Shown: positions 39,089 through 51,682, counted from the first letter of the stretch. The stretch is 64,000 nt of DNA from Gracilariopsis chorda (GCA_003194525.1 NBIV01000005.1:558001-622000), one strand, 5' to 3'. The notes: a model not told the origin generated them from the sequence alone. Made by a program: numbers and translations.

Positions 39089-40516
39089 CGGATGGACAGA
39101 CTGCCATCTTGATACGAAGGGGCTTTGCAGTAACAAGACGGTACAAATGTCCCCATTCTTGTTGGAGGCGCGCAAAAAGCTGAACGAGAGCGATAGTTTA
39201 TTGATGCTTGTTTCTAAGCTTTATCAAGAGAAGTGGACGCATAACTCTTGGTCAGAAAAAATAAAGATACAGTACAGAAGCTGTCGATACTGAACATACA
39301 GTAATGCTCAACGAAAGGGAGATCGGAATGCAATGCTTTAAATAGTACTACCGTGACAGCAGAGGAATTATCATTCTGTGTTCATAGATTCTTTTCTTGG
39401 CCCAGGTTCGATGTGACAGCCCCAGGCCATTATTCAGGATAAGACCCGAAATGAATTATCCATGAGGGGCATACAATGTATCCGATCCCTTCAGAATCAG
39501 ATACCACCAGCGGACTCTCTCTCTCTCTGTTTACGAACGAGTAACATCAATTCTATGTTAGCCCGGGGGTTTGCTAAGGACCCCTACAACCTATAACGCG
39601 TTCTTCGTACGATAGCTATTAGCTACAACCCGGAGTCGTGCTACACACACTGGGTTACTACTATACTAAGAATGCATTAGGTGTCTAGGCGTGTTCAACC
39701 GCAGAATCGTTTCGTTTCCGAGGACTGTTGCCTTCTTCATTCCACCATTTCATTCAACCTCTAGAGGTCCTCGGGTAAGGGGCACACCACGACAAGGCGA
39801 TTCGCATGTACCAACCAGCGGACTACCAGTATATACCTGCGCAGACCTGCAGGCCCGAGTTTGCATTTACGGGACCCATACACCTTAGCATACATTGCAA
39901 GCCCCAAATTTCTGGGATTTACGAGGGACAACTCTAGAACGAGTAAAGAAACAGCTCGTTTGAACGTTATGTATAACAACTTGGCCAAGAGCTGCTTGTG
40001 TTAACGGAAGACGTCACTCCACTGTGAGCGGACAGAGCGATGATGAAGGCCAAAAGTGAACAGTAGAGTAGCGTCCATGACACCGACAGTAGTGGAACAG
40101 CTGGTGCATTCTTCCAGATTGCTTGTAAAATACTTGTTGGTAGTTTCATTACATGAGTTGTTGCGCTCCAGTAGAATTATGATATCGGAGTATGACAAGT
40201 GACCACAATAGCTGTTTATGAACCTTGTCAACAATATAACAACACCGACACTCACATGATTCACTCGTCTCAGGTGTGGATATGACCGTATGGTAAATAT
40301 CTTGGAGGTTCCGAATATGACACATCAGAGAGATACGTGATGCATCATGCATGATGCTGATTGGTTTGATTGATGGCGATGTGGTGGCTTGGAAGTCTTT
40401 TGGAGTCAAAATTACCCATCCTCTGATTTTTCTGGCTGCTGTTCGATCCATGTTTGATCTCTCTGTCCTGAGGTAGGACTCCAGCGTCCCCGCGCTTCAA
40501 GCACATTTCACAAATT

Positions 40517-40553
40517 GGTTAGAGCATCAGTAGTAACTGCTGATGCTCTAACC
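40517..40553. repeat. Perfect hairpin 1
   Basis: The arm GGTTAGAGCATCAG (40517-40530) is followed by a 9-base loop and its exact reverse complement (40540-40553). Confidence 0.9.
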
Positions 40554-40740
40554 CTTTATATCCATTCACAACCTTCGCTTCCACAGTCCCATCCATCTCA
40601 TACACCTTCAGCCACGAGTCGCAGCCGCGTCACTCATGCCACGCGCTATACAGGACAAAACTGTATGCGGGGCATGGTTGCCTGTTTCCTGGTTTCTCTC
40701 TCCCCACATCACTATTGCTGGTCTAACCCTTTCAACGGAA

Positions 40741-40775
40741 TGAAGGTAAGGGTTAAAATTCAACCCTTACCTTCA
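40741..40775. repeat. Perfect hairpin 2
   Basis: The arm TGAAGGTAAGGGTT (40741-40754) is followed by a 7-base loop and its exact reverse complement (40762-40775). Confidence 0.9.
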
Positions 40776-40821
40776 CTTAGCTCCGGCTCGACTTTAACAG
40801 ATTTTTAACTTCTTCGAGGAT

Positions 40822-40875
40822 CAACACCCGACATCATCATGATGTAGGGTGTTGTGCCCTACATGATGTAGGGCA
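40822..40875. repeat. Hairpins 3 and 4 (tandem)
   Basis: Hairpin 3 (40822-40854) has 16-base arms around CATCATGATG with one mismatch. Hairpin 4 (40855-40875) is TGCCCTACAT and ATGTAGGGCA around one base. CATGATGTAG occurs three times in this 70-bp stretch (also just after, at about 40,877). Confidence 0.85.
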
Positions 40876-41586
40876 CATGATGTAGAATCTCCTGACGCTT
40901 TCAGTTGTGCCTCCATCGAATCTGTATCCCGTTCTCTGCGAATTCTGCCAACCACTCTACACTATCTTCTGACTGCATAACCAATATCTGGGATACCTAG
41001 GCCGTCCCTTTCTTTTTCGGCAGAACTAGCTCTTCGGCGTTTCTCAATCACATGGTTTACATCAGTTCCCAGTTTGCTGCTTTTGCATTGACCACGCCGT
41101 GTCCAAGCAGATCTTTGCGAACATCACTTTAGTGAACGTCGTGGACCCAATCTTCTTTCCGTGACTTAATCACCGTTACTCATCACTCCTTGCAATCTGA
41201 AAATGTCACCAAAACCCGTTGCGGGTCTCAATTGATCTCTACCACTGTACATCGCTTCCAACTTCTGCCGCCACTCCCTGCAGCTTGCCTGCTCACGGCG
41301 TATGAGCGCGTTCAGAGAGATGCGTCCCAGTGAATTCGGAAGGGCCAGCCGCCCCGATGGTACCAATTGCCATGTCTCAATTCAAGTCAGACTCGACGTC
41401 TGCCGCAAATGCTGTCTCCAGACTGCTATAAAAAGAGGCATGTCATCACAACAGATCTGGGTTTCAAGGCCACGAACATCGTTGTTGTTGACAAAGCACT
41501 ACCCACTCTAAACGTTGCTTTTGGAGAACTATTAAGCTTCCTTTTGAGATAAACCTCTGTCGTTGAGCCGGAATTTTGAAGCACAA

Positions 41587-42198
41587 ATGGTGAAGGGAAA
41601 GAACATGGTACTTCTGCTCCCCGCTCTTGTAGCTGTCACTGCCACTTTTGTTTGCAGGGTGGCTTTGCGCAAGCGCAATCAGCGCAAGGACAAGCAAGCC
41701 AAAGATTTGGGAATTATGGACCGCGAAGCCACATTGCCAATCCGCAGTGACAATGGGCAGGGGCTAGGTACTAGGGAGTCTAGCCCAGCTTCATGTGGTA
41801 ACACGTCTGCCATTACTTCGTCTGGTGAGGGAAGTTCACAGTCGCAAGACGGGCCCTCCCCGTCTAAAGTTTTTGGGAGCCTCTCTTTTACAGCTCCCGT
41901 ACCTCAGGAAATGAACGCCTTTTCCTGTCTAGGTAATGAACACGGTCTTACGGCGTTTGACACAACTCCTGGTGCCAACAACCTGACTGCGCCCTTTTCT
42001 GTTGGCTCTTCAAAAAGTGGTCGATCTAGGTCTCGGAGAAACAGAGGAGGCAGGAGAGGTGGAAGAAGAGGTGGAGGTGGACGGTTAGTGGCACCAGGAA
42101 AAGCAGGAGAAGAAGGAGGGGCAGAAGGAGCACGAGGAGCAGACAGGGGAGGAAAGAAGTCCAGGAGAACAATTGCAGCGCCCAATGAACGCTTGTGA
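41587..42198 (+). CDS. RGG-rich single-pass membrane protein, copy B (unrecognised family)
   Basis: 203 residues from ATG at 41587. It begins MVKGKNMVLLLPALVAVTATFVCRVALRKR, which matches copy A residue for residue in pattern. One SFTAPVPQEMNAFSCLG module follows, then an Arg/Gly/Ser-rich box (about 140-190: RSRSRRNRGGRRGGRRGGGG) and a short basic tail. Homology with copy A also covers the upstream and 3' flanks, so a segment of at least 1.5 kb was duplicated. Copy B lacks the first of the two modules seen in copy A. Function is unknown. The next 100 bp downstream matches the C-terminal coding end of copy A but is non-coding here. Confidence 0.6.
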   Translation: MVKGKNMVLLLPALVAVTATFVCRVALRKRNQRKDKQAKDLGIMDREATLPIRSDNGQGLGTRESSPASCGNTSAITSSGEGSSQSQDGPSPSKVFGSLSFTAPVPQEMNAFSCLGNEHGLTAFDTTPGANNLTAPFSVGSSKSGRSRSRRNRGGRRGGRRGGGGRLVAPGKAGEEGGAEGARGADRGGKKSRRTIAAPNERL

Positions 42199-44473
42199 TT
42201 TGGACGAGCTTAAGCGGGTTGATAGAGGTGGACTGCCTGGTTGAGTAAGTCCGAGAACGTTGGTGCTTTCTCATTAACAATGATGATGGTTGCTCGCAGA
42301 AAACCATTCGCAGATTGAAAGACCACTTATAAACGTCATCTTGTTGTATCCTTTGCTGGAGTTTTTTCTATGGACCGCCGTCACTGCTTTGTACTTCCGA
42401 AAGAGCGCATCAGGGCAAAGGGTTGTTAGGGCACTAAAGCTCCTTCACAGATTCATCCGACAACACAACAGGGCGTCCTACGGATACTGCCTTGCTTCGC
42501 ACTTTTGACGCAATACAACATAGAACAAACTCAGTCCCACTTTAGCAACCGGCGGATAAGATAAATTCGACTTCTTGCATCGCGTATGACAAAAGACAAA
42601 ACAGGCTGCTCACGAATTACTGTGCGTCCTGATCGCAATCTCCTAGTGACTAACCTTGGACCAACAAGAGAGGAATACGAAAATCCTCGGAGGAAACCTT
42701 CGAGATGCCCGACATTATCTATTCTTGAACCCGGAGAGAGACCCATTTCCAGGTTCATGATCACAATGTAGGCCAAAGACTGAAGTCCTTTTCGCGCGTG
42801 TGAGCCCAACAGCTCTTCGTGACGGGCAAGGATGACAGCTGAGGCCCCGAATAAACAAAAATGGCACCTGATGCTCCGACTGATGGTGCTCGTGTGCACA
42901 TGAGTGATGATGCATTTGCGCAGACACCTGAAACCAAGTGCAGAAACAAAAAGCGTCGTTTTCCAAACCACGTTCAACTTTCTGTTAAGCTCATCAATTT
43001 CTTCTGCCAGATCCGCCGCTCTCTGACGATCAGAATCAGAGCCCAGAGAACCAATTTCTTGTTGGTCAAGATTGCGCTTTTACTTTAGCTTCTCCATTTC
43101 TCCCGCATCCCAATGCCTCGTCGCACTTCCATCTCTTCAAACTACACCCCTAGTCATGAAGCCAGCAACGAAAATGAGTGTCTTATCGAGAGTACCCGAT
43201 CTTAGGGAGGGGGCGACGGACAGCGCGGCGAAGAGGGCAGCGACGGAACTTGAAAGTGTGCAAAACCGGGGGAGGGAGATGGTGGCGGTGACGGACGCCT
43301 GGTTGGAATAGTTGGGTTGTGGGATGAGAGGATGGGGAAAAGCGGCGCAGCTGCTGCAGGGTGACGCTAAGGAAGATGAAGATGGCCAATCTGGCCACGC
43401 CAGGACGCGCGTTAAATCAAGTCGTACACCGTAACCCAAGGGGTTAGAGCTACCTAACTTGGGTGATTGTAACAATCGGGATAGACTCCGCCCTTCTTAC
43501 GAGCACATGTAATGCCTTGGACATTGCGGGGACATAGGCACAAAAAATAAATTTCTATTGCGCAAGGAGGATAGTCGATGAATGCGACAATGCAACAACC
43601 AAGAGCCAGCCACACAGTCGCCCGAAGACAAGAGGAGGCACTTTTCAGCGTCGCATGCAGTCTCCTTGGGTTAGAAGTAAAGCGCGTAGCACGATGCAGC
43701 AGCGGCGGCGGCGACCGCAATTCCAGGCGATGCTAGCATGTTATTGCCGTCAATCCAGTGGGGACTGCCCTTAACTTTTTCGAAACGTTTAAAACGTTTT
43801 GGAAACATTATCTATCGCTTGAATAGTAGAGTAGGACGCACCCCCTTGTACATCGTGCAAAAGGCACTTCGGATGCTCGTAGACTGCCCTTTAGGGCGCA
43901 ATGCCCCGGGAGCGAGAAACGGTAGAGTGGAGTTGAGTTGTTTTCGCCCTCTGCACCCCGACACAGTCTCGTCGGCGATGGGCTTTTTATTTCAGCACCT
44001 GCCATCCACGGTCAACGGCGGCGGCTGCACCGTGTCACCTGGCCTCATTGCGCCTTGCAAGAGGGCTTTCGTCATTCACAGCGCGCAACTCTCTGGTGAA
44101 GGGCAGAGCAGAGCAAGTTGTGGCAACAGTAGACTGTAAGCACTCCGTTGACTTGGTGTATTCGTTCTATCCTGCACTTTAGCCCTGCACGCACCTCGGT
44201 AGTGCGCGTATCTCCCGAGATGCGCACCAAAAACTGCACAATAAACTAAAAGGACCATAGGCCTCGCCGCCAGGTCCGGGGGAAGAAGCCAGACGGAGAA
44301 GTCTGGTGTTCCGATGGTCCCCGATCTGATCGCCCCCAAAGGATGCAACGAAGATTGCACTTCTTCCTTGCATACTTTTAAACAACGCGCTGCGCTCCCG
44401 CTCAACTCTCACGAGATGACATAATACACTTTACAAGTCTCTCCTGAGGCAATGAATTGAATTACGGAGTTGT
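42199..44473. other. Intergenic without recognised genes
   Basis: About 2.3 kb. A 51-codon frame at 43156-43311 (+) and a minus frame at 42531-42977 show no domain. GC is higher near 43,200-43,400. Nothing else is clear. Confidence 0.45.
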
Positions 44474-44478
44474 CAGTG

Positions 44479-45551
44479 TGTGGGCGCCATCACAAGACAG
44501 TGACGCAGGGGACCGAAATAAATGACAAATTAGCCTAGAAAGGGTATTCCTCGTAGCTCGAAGCCCCAAAAAGATGAAACGACACGAACAAAAGATCAAA
44601 CTAACAACTAATGCAGGGACCAAAAGGACTCAACCGGCAACGATAACGAATAAAAAAAGACAAAAAAGACAGCACAAGGCTCAATCCAAATAAAAACTTC
44701 TTGATACTTCTTGAAACGGCGCACAACCCAAAAATTATTTCAATGGTCACTAGTAGTCAGACTTTCGGCTTCCGGTAAGAAATTCTGGATGTGAAGTGAT
44801 TTCTGCAGCCTGTCCACTTCTGCACCAACCAGAAGCAGGTGCGAACAATCCTTCCAGGGCTTCCAAAGAAGAACTACTAACAGCGGGGTATTCTTTCACT
44901 CTATACCCAATCTGGTCCTTTTTAGGAGAGGTTGCACGACACATCGCCTGCAGACAACTTCCCGTCAAGCACCTCCGTCCGAAAACCACCAGGTCTTTCG
45001 ACCATCACCGTTATACGAGCAAAGCTTTGGTGGGGGCTCATAAACGACAGAAGCGCCTTTGGTACACACTACTCGTCTTCCGTGTACTCCAAGAACGCTT
45101 CAACCGGTCTCAGCGACGGTAATGCCCCACTCCAAGTATGCCCAAAGCGGCTAGCGCTTCATTAAGTGCGGTTGAGAGTTGATGGTTGATAGGAATAGTT
45201 TAGATAGTTGCAGGGGTGAGGAATTTGAGATTTATTTCTCCTTGGGATGAGTCCAGACCAAAGTTCGGGACTCAACTCGCCCTTTTATAGAGTCAAAAAG
45301 CATGCAAAACAACACAAAAACGCATTACTACTTTCTACTTACTCATGTGTGCGTCTAGGTTACTCCATTGGCTTTCAGAAGCCTCTGGAGCTGCACACTA
45401 ACCAATAGTAATTTAGCAACTGGCGACTGCATCACCGAAATACAGTGGTAATGCTGGGCCAACGAATCTCACAATGCTCCAGACACTGCTGGAACACTCT
45501 ATACGTATGTTCCAGCAGTGCTGAAACATTCTACCAATTTCGCGACCGACA
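44479..45551 (-). mobile_element. Solo LTR (family 2, copy 2) nested in the copia 5' end
   Basis: About 1,073 bp with TGT...ACA ends, homologous in reverse to 21698-22758. It is flanked by CAGTG on both sides (44474-44478 and 45552-45556). The right duplication overlaps the first TG of the copia 5' LTR, proving that it came in after the copia element. It carries a TATA box and the same hairpin with an 11-base loop near its start (about 45,484-45,521). Confidence 0.85.
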
Positions 45552-45554
45552 CAG

Positions 45555-45858
45555 TGTGCAAATTGGCCGCCTGTGACACTGCACTGCTGGCCAAGATTTG
45601 CCTAAAATCTCCGGCTACTGGGAGCTCGGCACCTGGGCGCCAAACACCTCCGGCTACTGGGATTCCAAGCACCTCGCCGGCGATCAGAGTAAAAATCACT
45701 GCCCAACCGGTCTTCTCCCACTAACGAGAAGAAGGAACCGCTTGAGAGGGACTTTTTGCCCGCTTTTTTGTCTAATCGACGCAAGCGCGACTCGGTATCC
45801 GCGAACTTTTCCCCTTTCCTGCGCTTGCTGATGCTCCCTCCGCACTTCTTCTATCTCT
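45555..45858 (+). repeat. Copia 5' LTR
   Basis: TGTGCAAATTGGCC ... CTATCTC; about 304 bp and about 90% identical by eye to 51254-51558. Confidence 0.88.
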
Positions 45859-46199
45859 GGTATGGGCCCAGGACTGTAACTGTCTTCGCAAAACCCCATG
45901 GACCCCCCGCGCTTTGATCCAACAAAAGATCTGCAAGAGTGGCGTCGAGATGTTTCTCGTTGGGTCAATACCGTTTTCGTTGCTGCTTGAAAAGGAAGCG
46001 ACCCTCTTCATAAAACAAGTTTCGCAACCCTTGGACCCCAGCTTTACGACAGAGCTCTACCCGCTGCACAAAAGTGTGTTATCGACGAAGCACAAACGAA
46101 GAGCTCGATTGAGCTAAATCAAGACGACCAAGTGAAATTGGTGCGTTAAATTGTTCAGCTTATTGCCGTCGACCCGCCAATTGCTGTTTTTCCACGTCT

Positions 46200-47200
46200 A
46201 ATAGCATCTTTTAATCGCGTTACAACCTGCCTTCGTCGAAAGGATGAGCCCTTGGCTAGCTTTGTTTCCCGTTTCCGGGGTCTGGCAGCAGATCACCTTA
46301 TGCATGGTGGCCTTTCGTATTCCTCGCAAGTAGGAGGGGTACTCGCCATTACCCTTCTCAACAACTCTTCGCATAGTGAGGAGACGTTGACCATTGCAAA
46401 GCTTCAACTTATCGCTCTTGCTGTGGCTCGCATGGAAAAAGAAGATTCGTTAGGCTCTGAAAAGCTCCTTTTCGACAAATCTGCTTTTGAAAAATCCGTG
46501 GAAGAATTGAAAGAAATGATTAATAAACCGCATCTTCGACTTCTTAAGCGTGATTACCAAGCTCTAACCAATGGAAAGTTGCTATACACTAAGAAAAGGA
46601 TTTCAGAAGTGGCAAATGCGCTGGAAAGTCTTCCAAACTTAAGTGAAGATAAAAATGCGCTTCACACGCAAGACTATAGCATTCTGAAGCCATCTCTACG
46701 TTTTCAACTCAACTTGAACGACGCTGTGACCGCCATGAAGAATCTTTCCTTCACTCCTGGCACTTCTTCATCTCAAGTGAATAAGGCTGACCTGAAACAT
46801 ATCGTTGGCCAAGAGGTACAGACTGCCCTATATGCCATATCTCAGAGGAATGTAGGCAGCGTGTTCTCCCGCATTGATGAACGCACTGCAAAACCATCAT
46901 CTTCAACTTCTAAGCCCCGCTCGTCTCGAAAGAGAACGGCCGGCAAGAAGAGAAGAGATGAGTCTCCTTTCTGTTTTGATTGTGGGGATCCTACTCATTT
47001 AGCTGGAAATAATACTTACCAGTCTCCGTCCTTCTTAACTAAGAAGAGAAAAATGGAGCGCCAGACTCCCAACCAGGGCTCATCCCAGGTCAAAAAGACC
47101 GTCACTCAGCCAACTACGAACCGAGATGCGCTAAGTAATAATAACGGTGATCGCTCATCGGGTTTTCAGACAGGCGCCGGCCCATACAAACGCAGACATG
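46200..47200 (+). mobile_element. Copia gag region
   Basis: Codes for a gag-like protein with the typical 'restricted load' helix region (ASFVSRFRGLAADHLMHGG) and a basic tail ending in a Cys/His knuckle-like segment. Approximate limits; part of the broken copia element. Confidence 0.7.
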
Positions 47201-47749
47201 CCTAAAAGCATGGGTTGGGGCGCCTTCTGATGTTATAGAAGGCTCAGTAGATCCTAACCCCATCATTGATGTTGGCTGCCCGCGAAGTGTTGGTGGAATA
47301 ATCTCTGCGGCTAAGTTGGCGATTGCTATGGGGATAATGCTGGTAATCAGCGAACTCGATTGTCAGCCATTCTATCATGGCTATGGTCCTAAATGTGAAA
47401 AAGCCAAGCTTTTATTTGCCGTGTGGAAGCTCTGCGTGACGTCTTCTAATGACGAGAATGTTACGCTAAAGTTCTACCTTACTGAAGGAAACGATCCCCT
47501 TCTACTATGTAATGATGTGGTCTCGCATTCAAACTTGCTCGTTTCGGATAATGCTTTGGTGATTCCGTCAACGGTCGGGCTATGTGGGCGCGATGCCAGA
47601 CTCCTGACGTACATCTTTGGTGATGAAAACAATCGACGCACACATCTAGCCGTTTTACCTGCGGTGACCAAGTCATTCAACGCTTTCTTCACAGCTCATA
47701 AAATTCTTCTCTCGAATACAGAAATTCAAGAACAGTCCCTTGAGGAAGG

Positions 47750-48400
47750 AAAGCGCTTTGCAACTAAACTACACGTGCATTACCACTTTAATCTTCGCGA
47801 CATGAAGACGCTTTGCCGCCGTGGTGGAATTATGAATGAGAAACTGTTGAAAGAACTCCAGAAAGCGGGTGACTCTTGCCACTCGTGCCATACGTCTGAG
47901 AGACCACTGCACTCGCGCAAAGTATCGTTAAACCGAATACTTGCAGAGTTTAACGAGCATCTTCAATTGGACTTTCTCTTCATTCGTGAGCTCGGAAACT
48001 TACCGATACTTCATATGAAAGACGTTGCTACTGGACTTTCCTCCACCTCCTTAATGACTTCAAAGTACATGAACGCCGCTGCCCGAATGATATCAGTCAA
48101 ATGGTTTGACATCTATGGACCTCCGATGAAGCTTTCTGCTGACCCTGAGTTTGACAACAGCATTATGACTGGAATGTGTTCTCGGTTCCACAAAAAATTC
48201 GAGCCTCGTCCTGCAAGAAGGCACAATAAAATCGGCAGTGTTGAATCGGACAACGAGACAGTACGAAGACTGGTAAAAACCCTTCTATCAGACGAACCCC
48301 ACTTCCTTCAAACTCGCCAGCTATTCCGAACGGACTTCGAGATCCTCTCCAGTGCCACATTCCTAAAGAATGTGCTGTACGGAAGCAAATACGTCAGTAG
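47750..48400 (+). mobile_element. Copia integrase region
   Basis: Contains an HHCC-type finger (LHVHYHFN ... CHSCH) and a DDE integrase core (LQLDFLF, SADPEFD, VESDNETV). The integrase before reverse transcriptase order is what defines Ty1/copia. Approximate limits; fossil. Confidence 0.85.
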
Positions 48401-49199
48401 CTTGGAACAGGCTCACGGCTACACACCCTCGATTTCTGGTCTTCGTAAACGTCCAGTGTCACTTGACGTTTTATGTTCTTATCATGAACAAGTTTTTCGA
48501 AGGGCTCTGCACACTCTGCTGCACTCTCGACCTGTTCATACGGTATCGCAGTATCTATTGCCTGCTACCGCCCCTATATACTTCTACAAGAAACAAGGAA
48601 AGTACGGTTCCTGGTGCAAGGGGTATGTGGTCCATGCCTCAGATCATGTGGTGGTCGTTTCCCACAGAAAGAACCTCCAAGGAGTTCGCTTACATATTGC
48701 TTATGAGGATATTCGGCTCCTCTCTCAGTCTTCTCTACTTGCTGAACTAGACAAGCAAGAACTTGGATGGGATTCCTTTCCCAATTCTCAAGCAAACAAT
48801 GAAAGTGTTGAACCAGTGGAAACAAACCCTTAATTTAACGACGAAGTCCCTTCAACTTTTCTCCCAATACAGATCTCATTGCTGACCCATCCAATATATC
48901 AGATCCTCTTGGCTTTGATCCACAATTCCTCGATGAACCCAGCATGTGGTCACTCCATCCCCTATCTTCATCATTCTTAGCACAAAATACTCTCCCTATC
49001 GATGTTCCCTCTTTAGATGTTGGGGATGGCTTGCTTCAGAAGGATATTGGAACTACTCCGCTTCGGTTTCCACCAAATGGCGAAAGTCTTCAATCTACTG
49101 AGCAAAAGATCCTTCGAGACATAAAATCCGTTATTGGAGACCAACCTGTTTCAGAATCGAAACTGCAGTTTGCCCTGAGATGGATAGTCAGGAAGGCTA

Positions 49200-49950
49200 T
49201 TGATGCTGAAAAGCAAAACTACATAGACGCAGATGCATACAAACCTGTTTATATTCGGGACTTACCTCGGAATGCAAACGTCATCTCATCACACCACTTT
49301 TTTGCGCTAAAGTACCATGGTCAAATTGAAAAGCTCAGACTCAAGTGCCGACTCGTCCCGCATGGAAATCGAGACGCAGAGAAGGATTCCATTCGTTCGG
49401 ATTCTTCAACCGCACAATTTACCTGCATTCGATTGTTATTGTCCCTGGCAACACTATTCCACTTCAATCTGGGAAGCATTGACATATCACGCGCATATCT
49501 ACAGGCCGGGGATCTGAAGCGCGATATCTACATTCGTCCGCCTCGTGGCTGGACAACTCAAGCCGATGAAATCTGGAAACTTCTCAAGCCTGCATATGGT
49601 TTTGGAGAGTCTGGTCGTCTCTGGCAACTGTGTATTGAAGAATGGCTTACTGATTACGGATTTGCAACAATCCCTGGGATGCCACAACTATTCGTTTTGC
49701 GAGATGAGAGAAATGACATCGCGCTCTTGTCGGCCAAGCTGGTAGACGATGTCCTCCTAGCTGGGCAATCGGCTACAATCGAAAGCGTTTCTACGGACCT
49801 CTCCAAACGATTCAAGCTCAACCGTGCACTGGCACAGAAGAATCTTATATTCAGCCGTCTTTGGATAAATATATACACTGACCACTCCATAGATATTTCC
49901 ATGGCCGAGTTCATGGATACTATCCAGTCCATTCCAATCCCGAGACACAG
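49200..49950 (+). mobile_element. Copia reverse transcriptase region
   Basis: Shows copia RT blocks, including KCRLVPHGNRD, GSIDISRAYLQA, KLLKPAYGFGESGRLW and KLVDDVLLAG. Approximate limits; fossil. Confidence 0.88.
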
Positions 49951-49999
49951 GAGGAAAAGTTCGGAAGCTGTGTGCACTGCCGATGAGATCAAAGCCTTA

Positions 50000-50700
50000 C
50001 AATCTCTCGCCGGAAAACTCAACTAACTTGGACACAGGGTGCTGCCACAAGCTGCGTTTTGCGCTAGCTACCTACAGCAACTCGTGGCTGATATGCGATT
50101 CAAGCACCTCACGAAAGCAACCCAACTATTGACCCTGCTGAAGAAACTCACTCCAACTATTCGTTATAATGCACCTCCAACACCTTCTCAAGACTTGTCT
50201 AAATGTCAACTGCTTTCCTACTCAGATGCCAGTACTGGTAGGACTTCGTGTGGTCAAACTGGATGTCTATCCGGAATTTCTTCTGTCCAAGACTCCCAAA
50301 GAGTCTACCACTTGATTGACTGGCATAGTTGAAAACAAGGGCGGATTTCATTTAGCGCGATTGGAGCAGAGATCCTTGCTGCCGCGAAGTCTGCAGATCG
50401 TTCCTTCCTTCTCAGAGAATGCCTCCTTGCATTACCACCATCATTTGGCTCTCTTGTAATTCTCATTGATTCTTTTGGACTCTACTCCACCATAACGACA
50501 CTGGACGAATTTTGGGACTATCGTTTACGTCCAACCGTATCGCGACTACCTGACTCATTCAAGTGCAGAGACATTGAATCATTCTTATGGGTATTTGGAT
50601 TATCTAATCTTTCGGACTCTCTGACGAAAGCCAACGCACAAGCGTTTCATGTTCTGCAAAAACGCTTAACGATGGCATCATTGATGCAAAACTATTGAGG
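50000..50700 (+). mobile_element. Copia RNase H region
   Basis: Contains the copia RNase H-like LLSYSDASTG and downstream segments, in several frames. Approximate limits; fossil. Confidence 0.6.
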
Positions 50701-51253
50701 TCTATCGGAAATAAGCTGGGTTCTTGGACGCTCTATGATGCTTAGTATTTGCTCTTTCAAACGGTTTTACTCACTCATTTCTCTGTTCAAGAAAAGAAAA
50801 AAAAAAGCATCGCTTAAGACACGAGATCGCCCCCCGCTGCGCAGTTCCCGCTATCACGTCGCATTGTGTCACCATCGCAGAGGCGGGTAATTACAGCCGA
50901 ACTGGACATACCTTCCCCCACAATTAAGTAGGCCCTCAATACACCTGTCGGTGGTCAGGCTCTGCAATGGGGTTTTTGACGCGGGAAATAGTTTCGTTCC
51001 ATGCGCCGTCATAGCTTAATGGCCTCAATTCGTCGAGCTGCTGTTGCCGAACATCGAACTCGGACTTTCTTTGTTCAGAATTGCCAGTGATACCACTGGA
51101 GTACTTGAACCAATTTCTGTTCAGCGTCAGATTCTTACGAATTATATATACTAGCTACATTGGTCGTGGTCTATTCTATGTCAGGAAGATGCATTGCAGT
51201 TCCATTGGCTGTGTTGACTGGCCTCAACTGGTTTTGCCAGCCAAGGGGGGGAG

Positions 51254-51558
51254 TGTGCAAATTGACCGCCTGTGACACTGCACTGCTGGCCGAGATTTGC
51301 CTCAAATCTCCGGCTAATGGGAGCTCGGCACTTGGGCGCCAAACACCTTCGGCTACTGGGAGTCCAAGCACCTCGCCGGCAATCAGAGTAAAAACCACTG
51401 CCCACCCGGACCTCTCTCACCGACAGGAAGAAGGAACCGCTTGGGAGGGACTTTGTGCCCACTTTCTTTGTCTGATCGACGCAAGCGGGACTCCGTATCC
51501 GCGAACCTTACCCCTTTCCTGCGCTTTCTGACGCTCCCTCCGCACTTCTTCTATCTCA
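51254..51558 (+). repeat. Copia 3' LTR
   Basis: TGTGCAAATTGACC ... CTATCTCA, about 305 bp, preceded by a G-rich polypurine tract (AAGGGGGGGAG). Followed by the target duplication GTCAG. Confidence 0.88.
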
Positions 51559-51682
51559 GTCAGACAGTTGAGAGAAGATTCTTTATATTTTGAATTGTGC
51601 GATTCAAAGAATTCAACTTGTGTGAGCTCATGTCTCAAAACACAGACGTCCATATCGTTCCTATTTTGCTGAAGTATGCGCA

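Larger units (their letters stand above)
39089..41586. other. Intergenic with hairpin cluster
   Basis: No gene was recognised. It includes a CT repeat near 39,516 and the hairpins at 40.5-40.9 kb listed separately. From about 41,040 it is similar to the region upstream of RGG-family copy A. Confidence 0.5.
44477..51558 (+). mobile_element. Ty1/copia LTR retrotransposon, broken, with a solo LTR inserted at its 5' end
   Basis: Two copia LTRs of about 305 bp (45555-45858 and 51254-51558) enclose gag, integrase, reverse transcriptase and RNase H regions in copia order. Its target duplication is GTCAG, at 44472-44476 and 51559-51563. The left copy is separated from the 5' LTR because a family-2 solo LTR (44479-45551) was inserted two bases inside the element's first end. 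The LTRs differ at about 10% of sites by eye, so the element is old. The coding region has about four breaks. A purine-rich tract precedes the 3' LTR and a possible tRNA-primed site (TGGTATGGG) follows the 5' LTR. Confidence 0.88.

Noticed and set aside
39089-40516. Several 60-100-codon frames
   Set aside because: No homology, no shared context and multiple frames in both strands; treated as background.
51000-51070. tRNA-like segment (GTCATAGCTTAATGG)
   Set aside because: No acceptor-stem pairing and no proper T-arm; it lies within the copia element's 3' part.
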